From: Vicinamibacteria bacterium
GTDB taxonomy: Bacteria > Acidobacteriota > Vicinamibacteria > Fen-336 > JAGNNV01
Assembly: GCA_016650185.1 (NCBI GenBank)
Contig: JAENWE010000473.1
Location: 1-10,215 of the forward strand
Length of the DNA stretch: 10,215 nt
Direction of reading: 5' to 3'
Shown: positions 1 to 8,772 of the stretch, one piece after another
Layout of the letters: every line of letters starts with the position of its first letter
How positions within the stretch are numbered: position 1 is the first letter of the stretch
Notes under the pieces: model-generated
Told to the model about the DNA's origin: nothing
Database searches by the model: none
The model's input: only the letters and a program-made list of their open reading frames with translations
Made by a program: the position numbers and the translations under genes

Positions 1-1067
1 ACGAAGACGAGGGCCCCGAAAAGAATGTTGGCGCCCATACGCTGGCCTTTGGGCTCTTCGCGGCCCACGAGCGGGGCGAGGAACAATCCCCCCGCCACCC
101 AGGCCGTGGCCACCCAGAAGATCACAAGCTGCAGGTGCCAGGTGCGGAGGAGGTTGTAGGGAAGATAGGAGGCAAGGTCCAGGCCATAGAAAGCTCCTGG
201 CTCGACTCGATAGTGCGCGAGGGCGCCGCCCGCGAGACTCTGCAGCAGAAACAGGGCGGCCACCACTCCGAAGAACTTTCCCGTGGCCCATTGAGACGGA
301 GTGAGCTTCCAACCCGAAAGCGCCGAGTCGTGGAAATGGGCGGCGGACTTCGCCCCGCCCCAGCCCAGGTAATCAAACTTGCCGAACAGGAAGAGGATGG
401 CGCCGATGCCGCTGAGAAGCGTGATCAGGCTCGTCGCGCTCCATAGGTAGGTGGAGCTGGTGGGGCGGTTTCCGACGAGTGGTTCGAACGGCCAGTTGTT
501 CGTGTAAGAGTAGTTCTTCCCGGGCCGGTTGGCCACGGTGGCCCAGGCCGCCCAGGCGAAGTACGCGTTCAAATCCTTCACCTCATCCGGGTCCTTGATG
601 TACATGGGACCCAGGCCGGGAGCCGGCGTCTCACCTCGGAAATACTGCTCCCACTCGCGGCCCTGGATTTCAAGGGAAGACGCCTCGCAGGGCGTGTAAA
701 CCAGGGCGTCGTTCGTGGCGTCGTAGCGATTTGTCTTCAAATCCGGAGCCGCGTCGCCGCAGATCTCGGCAAGACGGTGCAGATATTCGGCGCTGTAGTC
801 TGGGCCGAGGTACGCGCCATGGCCCCACAACGAACCGTGCTCCATCAAACCGTACTTGAGGAAGACTTCCTGACCGTGCAGGATGGCGGCCTCGTCGACC
901 AGGGTCGCTCCCGCCGCATCTGTGATCCGCGCCGGGATCGGAGGGGCGTTCGTGTACGTGAGCACCGTGACCAGGGTGAGAACCGAGAACCCCGCGATCA
1001 TGACCAGGATGGTGGCGTGGCGCCACCAGGGCGAGAGATGAGAGGGTTCCGTGGTCTGTTCGGTCAT
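1..1067 (-). CDS. norB: Quinol-dependent nitric oxide reductase (qNOR), N-terminal part, cut by window edge
   Basis: This gene reduces NO to N2O in the cytoplasmic membrane with quinol as donor. The frame is open from ATG 1067 to the window edge (355 codons; the family is about 750 residues). The start has an AAGGAG site (complement of 1073-1078) five bases upstream. There is one N-terminal membrane helix (about residues 18-38). A long periplasmic domain follows, with the qNOR-typical segment around GSLWGHGAYLGPDYSA (about 80-95). It carries the cytochrome c-like fold that in qNOR has lost heme c, and I see no CxxCH here. Hydrophobic helices resume near residue 231. RTWHLQL at about 308-314 supplies H311, the expected first heme b ligand of the heme-copper superfamily. 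The fused N-terminal domain separates it from two-subunit cNOR. The gene diverges from the nitrate operon. The symbol norZ is also used. The catalytic core lies outside the window. Confidence 0.93.
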   Translation of the reverse strand, partial: MTEQTTEPSHLSPWWRHATILVMIAGFSVLTLVTVLTYTNAPPIPARITDAAGATLVDEAAILHGQEVFLKYGLMEHGSLWGHGAYLGPDYSAEYLHRLAEICGDAAPDLKTNRYDATNDALVYTPCEASSLEIQGREWEQYFRGETPAPGLGPMYIKDPDEVKDLNAYFAWAAWATVANRPGKNYSYTNNWPFEPLVGNRPTSSTYLWSATSLITLLSGIGAILFLFGKFDYLGWGGAKSAAHFHDSALSGWKLTPSQWATGKFFGVVAALFLLQSLAGGALAHYRVEPGAFYGLDLASYLPYNLLRTWHLQLVIFWVATAWVAGGLFLAPLVGREEPKGQRMGANILFGALVF

Positions 1068-1197
1068 GAAAACTCCTTCTGTCGCTGAGCGGCGGGCCTT
1101 CAGCGCGAAATAGCGGCCGAGCGATCTCGGAGCGTAGGCACAGGAGCGCTTGGCGCCTGCCTCAGCCTCTGGGCGCGCTCCATTATGCTCCGCCAAG
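1068..1197. promoter_or_regulatory. Divergent intergenic region between qNOR and the nitrate operon
   Basis: This stretch must hold the promoters for both divergent transcripts. A perfect inverted repeat CCGAG-N4-CTCGG lies at 1117-1130, near the middle, and is a candidate operator. A longer-range inverted repeat pairs GGAGCGC (1143-1149) with GCGCTCC (1175-1181). TATGCT at 1184-1189 is a weak -10-like match. I see no TTGAT-N4-ATCAA box of the FNR/NnrR type, which might have been expected for denitrification genes. No regulator can be named from sequence alone. Confidence 0.35.
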
Positions 1198-3424
1198 ATG
1201 ACGACCGCCGATCCCGCCGAAGCGCTCCGCCGTCACCTGACCCTAGGCACGCTTTCCTTCGGGATTTGCTTTGCTGCCTGGGGTCTCATCAGCGCGTTTG
1301 CCGTCCAGTTCCGCCAGCGTCTCGGCCTTTCGGGTACCGAGACCGCGCTGCTCGTGGCCGTTCCCGTGATTCTGGGATCGATCGCGCGACTGCCGATGGG
1401 GATCCTCGCCGACCGTTTTGGGGCACGGAAAGTGTTCTCGATTCTGATGATGGTGGTCGCGGTTCCGGTGTTCCTGGTCCCGCAAGCCGACACCTACCGG
1501 ACACTTCTCGTCACCGCGTTCTTTTTGGGGCTCGCCGGCTCCTCTTTCGCGGTCGGCGTCAGTTATGTCTCGCGCTGGAGTCCGCCGTCCAAGCAGGGGG
1601 GCGCCCTTGGAATCTACGGTGTGGGGAACATCGGCCAGTCGGCCGCGGTCTTCCTGGGGCCGGTTCTAGCGGTCGCCATCGGATGGGAACGAGTCTTTAC
1701 CGGTCTGGCCGTCGCTCTGTTCGCCTGGGGTGTCAGCTTCTGGCTGCTCGCCCGCGACGCGCCCGCGAAGGGCGCTCCCAAAGGGATCGGGGACATGCTC
1801 GCGCTGCTGATGCGCGAGCGCCTGTCCTGGCTTCTCTCCTCTTTTTACTTCCTGACCTTCGGCGGCTTCGTTGCTTTCGCGATCTATCTGCCCACGCTCC
1901 TCAAGGACGATTTCGGCCTGACCCCTGCCGACGCCGGCTTCCGGGCCGCGGGCTTCGTGGTGATCGCCACCTTGCTTCGACCCGTGGGAGGCGCGCTCGC
2001 CGATCGCATCGGGGGGTCGCGAGTGCTCAACGGCGTCTTCCTTGGGATCATTCCGTTCGCGCTGCTGCTGTCGTGGAAGTCGATGATCCCGTTCACGGTG
2101 GGAGCGCTTGGGTGCGCGGCGCTGCTGGGCCTGGGCAACGGAGCGGTGTTCAAGCTCGTGCCCCAGTATTTCCCGAACGAGACCGGCGCGGTGACCGGCC
2201 TCGTGGGCGCCATGGGCGGCCTGGGCGGTTTCTTCCCGCCCCTGCTCCTCGGTTTTTTTCGCGACCGAACTGGAGCGGTCTGGCCGGGTTTCGTTCTGCT
2301 GGCCGCCGTCTCGTTCGGCCTCTTCCTGCTGAACCGCCGAATCCTGCTGCCCACCCGGGAGGCGATCGAGCTCGATCTCAGTCCCGAGCAGCAGCGGGTC
2401 GCCGACCAGCTCCGGGCCTTTGGCTGGGCGACCATGTTGGCCTCTTTGCTGGTGGCCGCCATCGTGGTGGGATCGAGAAACTTGCAGAACTTCGATGCCG
2501 CCCTCGTCATCTACACGTTCGCATCGGTGTTCGCCGCCTGGGGCGTCGCCTTTCACTATGCGGTCTGGTTGCAGAAGCCTCCGACCCGGATCTTTTTCCG
2601 GCGAGGCTTCGAGCTCGCGTGGCGCCGCGGCCTCTTTAGGAGCCTCCCTCGACTGGCCTCGGTCTCCGGAACCCACCTGCTCGGCCAGACTTTCATCTAT
2701 CACCGTTCGCCCAGGAGATGGTGGATGCATCAGTTCCTCTTTTGGGGGTGCCTCCTCGCCGCCGCCATCACCTTTCCCCTGGTCTTTGGATGGGTCCATT
2801 TCGGGACCCTGCCCGACGATCCGTTCACGTATGTCACCTACGTCTTCGGCTTCCCGACCGCGTCTTTCCGGGTGCGCACCGTCTTTGCGTGGTTGCTCTT
2901 TCATGGCCTCGATGTAGCCGCTCTACTGGTGCTGGCCGGAATCGCCCTGTCCCTCGGGCGTCGCATGCGCGACAACAGCGCCATGACCGCGCAGTCCTTC
3001 GGCATGGACTTCTTTCCGTTGATCCTCCTCTTTGCGATCTCGGTCACCGGCCTTGCGCTGACGGCGTCGACCCTGTGGCTGCGCGGCCAGTTCTATGGCT
3101 TCTTGTCAATCCTGCACGCCATCACGGTCATCGCCGCCCTTCTCTATCTGCCCTTCGGGAAGTTCTTCCACATGTTCCAGCGCCCCGCGCAGCTCGGAGT
3201 GAAGCTGTATCAGGACGCGGGTGAGGCCGGGCCGGGGGCTCATTGCGCGTCGTGTGGAGAGCGCTTCGCCTCAAGGATGCACATCGACGACCTCAACACC
3301 GCGCTGCCCGAACTCGGCTTTCACTACGAGATGCCCGGACCCGCGCGCACCTGGCAGGAGATCTGCCCGGCTTGCAAGAGAAAGACCATTGCCCGCGCTC
3401 AGACGCGTCTGAAGGAGGAGAGCC

Positions 3425-3432
<8 letters not shown>
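1198..3432 (+). CDS. NarK-type nitrate/nitrite porter fused to a NarI-like cytochrome b domain and a CxxC ribbon
   Basis: The 744-residue protein has three parts. Residues about 15-385 are a 12-helix MFS porter of the nitrate/nitrite (NNP) family. They show GVGNIGQ at 141-147, a second signature GLGNGAVFKLVPQYFP at 311-326, and arginines R64 (helix 2) and R261 (helix 8) where NarK binds substrate. Residues about 405-665 add six further helices resembling the NarI/TmcC gamma-subunit family. H640 and H658 are 18 residues apart, as are the E. coli NarI heme ligands H187/H205, and GKFFHMFQRP ends the last helix. H511 and H569 are further candidate heme ligands. A soluble tail carries C683/C686 and C723/C726. 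ATG 1198 is preferred because it directly precedes the conserved porter start. An upstream TTG at 1150 would add 16 unconvincing residues, and neither start has a good ribosome binding site. The gene overlaps the next by 8 nt. Porter identity is strong; heme binding is inferred. Confidence 0.88.
3412..3420 (+). promoter_or_regulatory. Strong ribosome binding site supporting the TTG start of the Mo subunit
   Basis: AAGGAGGAG lies inside the last codons of the porter fusion gene, and its GGAGG core ends six bases before TTG 3425. This near-perfect Shine-Dalgarno match decides the non-ATG start of the molybdenum enzyme and indicates efficient translation within the polycistronic mRNA. Confidence 0.85.
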
Positions 3433-5682
<2,250 letters not shown>

Positions 5683-5683
<1 letters not shown>

Positions 5684-6261
5684 TGTTCGGTCGCCAGTTC
5701 TTCATCGACCCCTCGCGCTGCATCGGTTGCGAGGCCTGCGTCAACGCCTGCGCCGAGTGCGACAACCACCGCGGCGAGTCCATGATTCACCTCGACTTCA
5801 TCGACCGTCGGCAGACCATCGCCACCGTGCCCTCCGTCTGCATGCACTGCGACGACCCGACCTGCGCGCAGGTCTGTCCGGCTGATGCGATCAAGAAGAC
5901 CGAGGACGGCGTCGTTCAGTCGTCGCTCAAGCCGCGCTGCATTTCCTGCTCCAACTGCGTCCTCGCCTGTCCTTTCGGCATCCCCAAGGTGATGGTGCGC
6001 CAGGAGCAGATGATGAAGTGTGACATGTGCTACGACCGTACCTCGGTGGGGAAGAAGCCCATGTGCGCGACCGTGTGTCCTTCGCAGGCCCTCTCCTACG
6101 TGCCTCTCGAGGAGATCCTCAAGGGCCGGCGCGAGAAGCCGACGAACGTCTTTTTCTTCGGGAAGCAGAAGGTTACGACCAAGGTCTACATGATGGTTCC
6201 TCAAACGATGGACGCGGTGAGCGTAGACGTCGTCGACTACATGTGGGAGGAGCAGGCATGA
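5683..6261 (+). CDS. Four-cluster ferredoxin-type electron-transfer subunit (DmsB/NrfC/NarH-like)
   Basis: The 192-residue iron-sulfur protein probably relays electrons between the membrane components and the Mo subunit. Four cysteine groups are visible: C13-x2-C16-x2-C19-x3-C23; C53-x2-C56-x4-C61-x3-C65; C86-x2-C89-x2-C92-x3-C96; and C113-x2-C116-x11-C128-x3-C132. These 16 cysteines fit four [4Fe-4S] clusters in the usual crossed pairing of this family; C26 is extra. The wide fourth group is typical of DmsB/NrfC proteins. No signal peptide or membrane helix is present, in agreement with the signal-less Mo subunit. The start ATG overlaps the preceding stop (TAATG), and the gene ends by overlapping the Rieske start (ATGA), so translational coupling is likely. 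Family assignment is secure. The partner is inferred from gene order. Confidence 0.93.
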
Positions 6262-6770
6262 AGCTGTGGCGCGACGAGTTTTCGATCGAGGCCGCCCACG
6301 AGCGCTACGTGGCCCGCCGCCAGTTCGGAAAGTTTCTGGTGCTCACGAGCTTCGGCATGTTCGTCGGCAACTTCTGGATTCTCGCGCGGTCGTATTTCCG
6401 GAGGGACGAAGTCTTCAGCCGTTCGCTGATCGCTCGCGCCAGCGACATCCCCAAAGGCGGCGTCAAACTCTTTGCCTATCCGGGCCCGCAGGATCCGTGC
6501 ATTCTTTTTCACACACACTCGGACCGGTACGTCGCGTACTCCCAGAAGTGCACACATCTGTCCTGCGCGGTGATCCCCGCGGCCGATGGGCAGCGGATCG
6601 AATGCCCGTGCCATCACGGCTTCTTTTCCATCGAAGACGGCCGGGTCCTCCAGGGTCCGCCGCCGCGCCCGCTGCCGCGGATAGTGCTCGATCAGCGGGG
6701 TGACGAATTGTGGGCGGTCGGCGTTGATCTGGGATCTGGAGCCGAGCCCCCCGCGGAGACCAAGGCGTGA
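6258..6770 (+). CDS. Membrane-anchored Rieske [2Fe-2S] protein
   Basis: The 170-residue protein has one N-terminal hydrophobic helix (about 26-43) and a Rieske domain (about 55-158). The cluster ligands are C98-T-H100 and C116-x2-H119 (CxH-x15-CxxH). C103 and C118 supply the disulfide pair of bc1/b6f-type high-potential Rieske proteins (CTHLSC and CPCHHG boxes). RRQFGKF just before the helix resembles a Tat motif, so an N-in/C-out, uncleaved Tat anchor is possible, but basic residues also follow the helix (ARSYFRR) and topology is uncertain. No cytochrome b or c1 gene of a bc1 complex is adjacent. The partner may instead be the cytochrome b domain of the porter fusion. It overlaps the ferredoxin gene (ATGA) and the next gene (GTGA), so it is a bona fide operon member. 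A role as electron donor or acceptor in the nitrate-reducing complex is inferred. Confidence 0.92.
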   Translation: MKLWRDEFSIEAAHERYVARRQFGKFLVLTSFGMFVGNFWILARSYFRRDEVFSRSLIARASDIPKGGVKLFAYPGPQDPCILFHTHSDRYVAYSQKCTHLSCAVIPAADGQRIECPCHHGFFSIEDGRVLQGPPPRPLPRIVLDQRGDELWAVGVDLGSGAEPPAETKA

Positions 6771-7012
6771 GTGAGCCGCGCCCGGTCTCGCGAGGGCTCA
6801 CTGCCATAGACGGCGCGATCTCCCTGATCGCGATCCTGCTGGTGGTGCAGATGTGGCTTCTCACCGCGACCCTGGAGGCCTTCCTCGCGGGCCACTATGA
6901 GGTGGCGGGCCCCGGGGCTCTGATCTCAGCCGTGCTCTTCGCGGCGAGTTTCGCTCTCTACCGTTTTATCGAAGCCGTTGACCGCGCCGGGGTTGATCGT
7001 CCGAAAACCTGA
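6767..7012 (+). CDS. Small membrane protein with two predicted helices, last gene of the nitrate operon
   Basis: The 81-residue protein starts at GTG 6767, overlapping the Rieske stop codon (GTGA). Two hydrophobic stretches at about residues 15-38 and 48-66 are joined by a short loop containing AGHYEV. It ends in a charged tail (RFIEAVDRAGVDRPKT). It has no cysteines and no heme-type motif. I do not recognise the family with confidence. Small two-helix proteins often stabilise or assemble membrane electron-transfer complexes, and its translational coupling to the Rieske gene suggests such a role here, which is inference. Length, hydrophobicity and overlap make it a credible gene rather than a chance ORF. 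Confidence 0.75.
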   Translation: MSEPRPVSRGLTAIDGAISLIAILLVVQMWLLTATLEAFLAGHYEVAGPGALISAVLFAASFALYRFIEAVDRAGVDRPKT

Positions 7013-7121
7013 GGCCCAAAAGAGCCTGGACCTTGGCGGCCTTCACCCCCCCACACAGCCCAGGACCGCGTAACCCAGAAGACCACCCCGACGTTCTTTC
7101 GTCGAAACGCAGCCCGGGCGT

Positions 7122-7220
7122 TCAGACGCCGAAGCGCTGCCCCAGCCGCGCGAGGGTCGCGAGGCCGAGGACCGCGAAGATCCCCGCCACCCTCGGGTCG
7201 CCGAACTCGCTCCGCCAGGG
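7122..7220 (-). pseudogene. Coding remnant on the minus strand: 3' end of a lost gene with a PEP-CTERM-like tail
   Basis: Reading the minus strand up to the stop at 7124-7122 gives an ending GDPRVAGIFAVLGLATLARL followed by GQRFGV. This is an acidic-proline start, a hydrophobic helix and a basic end, like a degenerate PEP-CTERM or similar sorting tail. Nearly every codon from about 7216 to 7125 ends in G or C, as expected for real coding DNA in this genome. That bias disappears beyond about 7220, where the tandem duplication begins. No start codon with a plausible gene body exists upstream, so this is probably the truncated 3' end of a deleted gene. A chance pattern cannot be excluded. Confidence 0.3.
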
Positions 7221-7227
7221 AGGGCTG

Positions 7228-7247
7228 CTTGACACCACTTGACACCA
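7228..7247 (+). repeat. Perfect tandem duplication of a 10-bp unit
   Basis: The unit CTTGACACCA occurs twice back to back (7228-7237 and 7238-7247). Each copy contains a consensus -35 hexamer TTGACA (7229-7234 and 7239-7244). It lies exactly where minus-strand coding bias ends, so it may mark a rearrangement junction, or it may be a duplicated promoter element or regulator site. Confidence 0.8.
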
Positions 7248-7268
7248 AACGAGACGTCCGGGTACGGT
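7239..7268 (+). promoter_or_regulatory. Possible sigma70 promoter for the leader RNA and ATP-grasp gene
   Basis: TTGACA at 7239-7244 is a perfect -35 box. TACGGT at 7263-7268 is a poor -10 box (3 of 6 matches) with an 18-bp spacer. Transcription would begin near 7275 and reach the terminator at 7433 after roughly 160 nt. The weak -10 keeps confidence low, though position ahead of a terminated leader is sensible. Confidence 0.35.
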
Positions 7269-7318
7269 CAACCCGTTAGATGAGTCAGAACTCTTCCGCG
7301 TTCCCCGCCAGAAGCTCC

Positions 7319-7375
7319 ATGTGGATGTGTACGTGTCCCGTGGCCTGCGGGGAGGAGGTGCGTTCAAGACCCTAG
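7319..7375 (+). CDS. Possible 18-residue Cys-rich leader peptide
   Basis: ATG 7319 opens a short frame MWMCTCPVACGEEVRSRP ending at TAG 7373-7375, immediately before the hairpin that precedes the terminator. Three of its residues are cysteine and two of the first three are Met. Its codons cross the 3' arm of the first leader hairpin, so a translating ribosome would change the RNA fold, as in classical attenuators. The ribosome binding site is poor (AGAAG). It may be chance; no homologue is known to me. Confidence 0.2.
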   Translation: MWMCTCPVACGEEVRSRP

Positions 7376-7399
7376 AACCAGAAACACGGTTCCCCTTCC

Positions 7400-7433
7400 G
7401 ACCCGCCGGCGCTGCCCGAGCGGGTCTTTTTTT
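7400..7433 (+). terminator. Strong intrinsic terminator
   Basis: GACCCGC (7400-7406) pairs perfectly with GCGGGTC (7420-7426). The stem extends inward by CGG/CCG (7407-7409 with 7416-7418) around one bulged A. Seven T residues follow directly (7427-7433). It lies 63 bp before the ATP-grasp start, so it either ends a small RNA or acts as an attenuator for that gene. Confidence 0.85.
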
Positions 7434-7496
7434 GCCCCTCAAACATCGCCGGCCTGACCGTTGTCCTGGGGTTCCAACCAAAAAGGAGAATTGTCG

Positions 7497-8747
7497 ATGT
7501 CGAAGACTGACCAGAACGGAATCAGAGAACTCGCAGCCATAATCGAGTCCGTGGCCGAACCAGATCCCGGGTCTTGGGGACACCCAGGGCGATCCCGAAA
7601 TCCGGCGTCGAGCCTAGCAGCCGGTGGTGAAAGTCCGGTCGCGTCGCAAGCGAGAGATTTTTTGTCAGATCAAGGCGCGGAACCGAAGGAATATCGGGAA
7701 TATTGCGACGTTGCGCAACGCAGAGCTGGCGGAAAAGATCCGCTTCCGACGCAACCCGACTTTCACCACGGGCTGCTAGGCGCCGATCTGGTGGTTCTGT
7801 TCGAACACCCGGAATGGCAGAAGCCCCTGTTTTCAGCCCTCGAGCGACGAGGCGTGCGCTTCGAGGCGCTCGATCTCAAGAACGGCGCCTTCGATCCCGA
7901 CCGCGCGCCCGCGGCTCCGCTCTACTTTAATCAAGCCAGTCCCAGCGCCTACGTCCGGGGCCATGTCCGGGCGGTCCCGTTCTGCCTTTCCCTGATGCGA
8001 TCGCTCGAGGAAGGGGGGGCTCGGGTGCTCAACGGGTCGCGGGCCTTCGCCCTCGAACTGAGCAAATCGGCCCAGGCCGCGCTGATGCGTCGGCTGGGCG
8101 TCGCCCACCCGCGCACCCTCGCCTTCAACGAGGTGGAATCGGCCATCGCGGAGTGGAACGGCGGCTGGCCGGCGCTCCTCAAGCCCGAGCAGGGCGGGAG
8201 CGGCGCGCGGATGTATTTACTCCAGTCGCCTGAGGAGTTGAGGCGGCTTTTGGGCGACCGTCCTGAGCTGTGGTTCCCCGACAATCTTCTTCTGCTTCAG
8301 GAGTATTTCGAGGTAGACAAGACCCGGGGAATCGTGCGGATGGAGTTTCTGGGTAACCAGCTTCTCTACGCCATGCGCGTGGTCTCGCAGGGTGGCTTCA
8401 ATCTGTGCCCTTCCGAGGCGTGCAACCCGGAAGAAGATGATGGCGCGTCCTGCGAGATCCCCGAAACCCGACCGGCCGCGCCCGTCGCGTTCTTCGCCTA
8501 CCCGGCCGTGCCGCCCGAGGCGGTGGAAGCGGGCAAGGCCATCATGACCGCGGGCGGTCTCGACGTGGGCGGAATCGAGTACCTGGATGCTCGCGACGGA
8601 CGGCTCGTGTTCTACGACATCAACGCCAACTCGAATCTCCGGGCTCCCATAGCCCGGGAGTTCGGCTTCGATCCCTTCGAGCGAGTGGCCGATTACCTGA
8701 TTGAGCAGATCCGCGAGACGAAACGCCAGCCTCCCGAGGCCAGATAA
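7497..8747 (+). CDS. RimK-like ATP-grasp ligase with an N-terminal extension derived from a palindromic repeat
   Basis: From ATG 7497 the protein has 416 residues. AAGGAG at 7483-7488 lies eight bases upstream, a good ribosome binding site. Residues from about 99 look like a complete ATP-grasp carboxylate-amine ligase of the glutathione synthase/RimK type. VVLFEHPEW (99-107) begins the N-terminal lobe, ELSK (187-190) opens the central domain, LLKPEQGGSG (227-236) holds the ATP-binding lysine K229 and glycine loop, QEYF (268-271) is the hinge, and GIEYLDARDG with DINANSN (374-380) supplies Mg ligands. The substrate is unknown; such enzymes join an amino acid to a carboxylate on a peptide, metabolite or cofactor. 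Residues about 39-95 are translated repeat and low in family character, so the ancestral start was probably near GTG 7791 (about 318 residues), which lacks a ribosome binding site today. The stop TAA overlaps the GGAG site ahead of hemD. Confidence 0.82.
   Translation: MSKTDQNGIRELAAIIESVAEPDPGSWGHPGRSRNPASSLAAGGESPVASQARDFLSDQGAEPKEYREYCDVAQRRAGGKDPLPTQPDFHHGLLGADLVVLFEHPEWQKPLFSALERRGVRFEALDLKNGAFDPDRAPAAPLYFNQASPSAYVRGHVRAVPFCLSLMRSLEEGGARVLNGSRAFALELSKSAQAALMRRLGVAHPRTLAFNEVESAIAEWNGGWPALLKPEQGGSGARMYLLQSPEELRRLLGDRPELWFPDNLLLLQEYFEVDKTRGIVRMEFLGNQLLYAMRVVSQGGFNLCPSEACNPEEDDGASCEIPETRPAAPVAFFAYPAVPPEAVEAGKAIMTAGGLDVGGIEYLDARDGRLVFYDINANSNLRAPIAREFGFDPFERVADYLIEQIRETKRQPPEAR
7612..7781. 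mobile_element. MITE-like palindromic repeat element inside the ATP-grasp 5' region
   Basis: The outer arms 7612-7647 and 7746-7781 are inverted repeats matching at 32 of 36 positions (termini GCCTAGCAGCC). The palindrome continues inward with the same symmetry centre (about 7696.5). TTTTTTGTCAG (7658-7668) pairs with CTGGCGGAAAA (7726-7736), GCGCGG (7675-7680) with TTGCGC (7711-7716), and AATAT (7690-7694) with ATATT (7700-7704), counting G-U pairs. The whole element can therefore fold as one long RNA or DNA hairpin. It encodes no protein of its own and is open in the frame of the host gene. It resembles a non-autonomous transposable or structured interspersed repeat. Copy number elsewhere in the genome cannot be seen here. 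Confidence 0.75.
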
Positions 8748-8772
8748 GGAGAGGTCGCGGCCGCCCGCCCTT

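Larger units (their letters stand above)
7270..7433 (+). ncRNA. Putative terminated leader or small RNA upstream of the ATP-grasp gene
   Basis: This stretch lies between a candidate promoter and a strong intrinsic terminator. It can fold into at least three hairpins: TTCCCCGC 7301-7308 with GCGGGGAG 7347-7354; GAACC 7375-7379 with GGTTC 7388-7392; and the terminator. GCGGG at 7347-7351 could alternatively pair with CCCGC (7402-7406) in the terminator's 5' arm, which would give a terminator/antiterminator choice. It could be an attenuator of the downstream gene or a free small RNA. I could not match it to 6S, SRP, tmRNA or a known riboswitch. Confidence 0.35.

Noticed and set aside
1150..1197. 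Upstream TTG start for the porter fusion
   Set aside because: AGGAG lies only three bases from the TTG, and the 16 added residues do not resemble a porter N-terminus; ATG 1198 fits the family better.
1666..2904. Long open frame of 412 codons on the minus strand
   Set aside because: It is antisense to the porter fusion gene, rich in Arg, Glu, Gly and Gln with no domain character. It is a by-product of high GC opposite a real gene.
7013..7060. Terminator directly after the nitrate operon
   Set aside because: AGGC/GCCT gives only a four-bp stem and no T-run follows, so I cannot support one.
7033..7242. Plus-strand ORF of 69 codons after the nitrate operon
   Set aside because: It is Pro/Arg/Ser-rich with no ribosome binding site, and the minus strand shows better coding bias over the same bases.
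7250..7440. 6S RNA, SRP RNA or a known riboswitch in the leader
   Set aside because: Size and promoter/terminator context fit a small RNA, but I could not find the conserved cores of these families by eye.
7321..7542. Plus-strand ORF of 73 codons across the terminator
   Set aside because: It reads through a strong intrinsic terminator and overlaps the ATP-grasp start; composition is not protein-like.
7614..7660. Group II intron or cobalamin riboswitch fragment, suggested by GGTGAAAGTCCGG
   Set aside because: The resemblance is limited to a short stretch, and the whole segment is better explained by the palindromic element.
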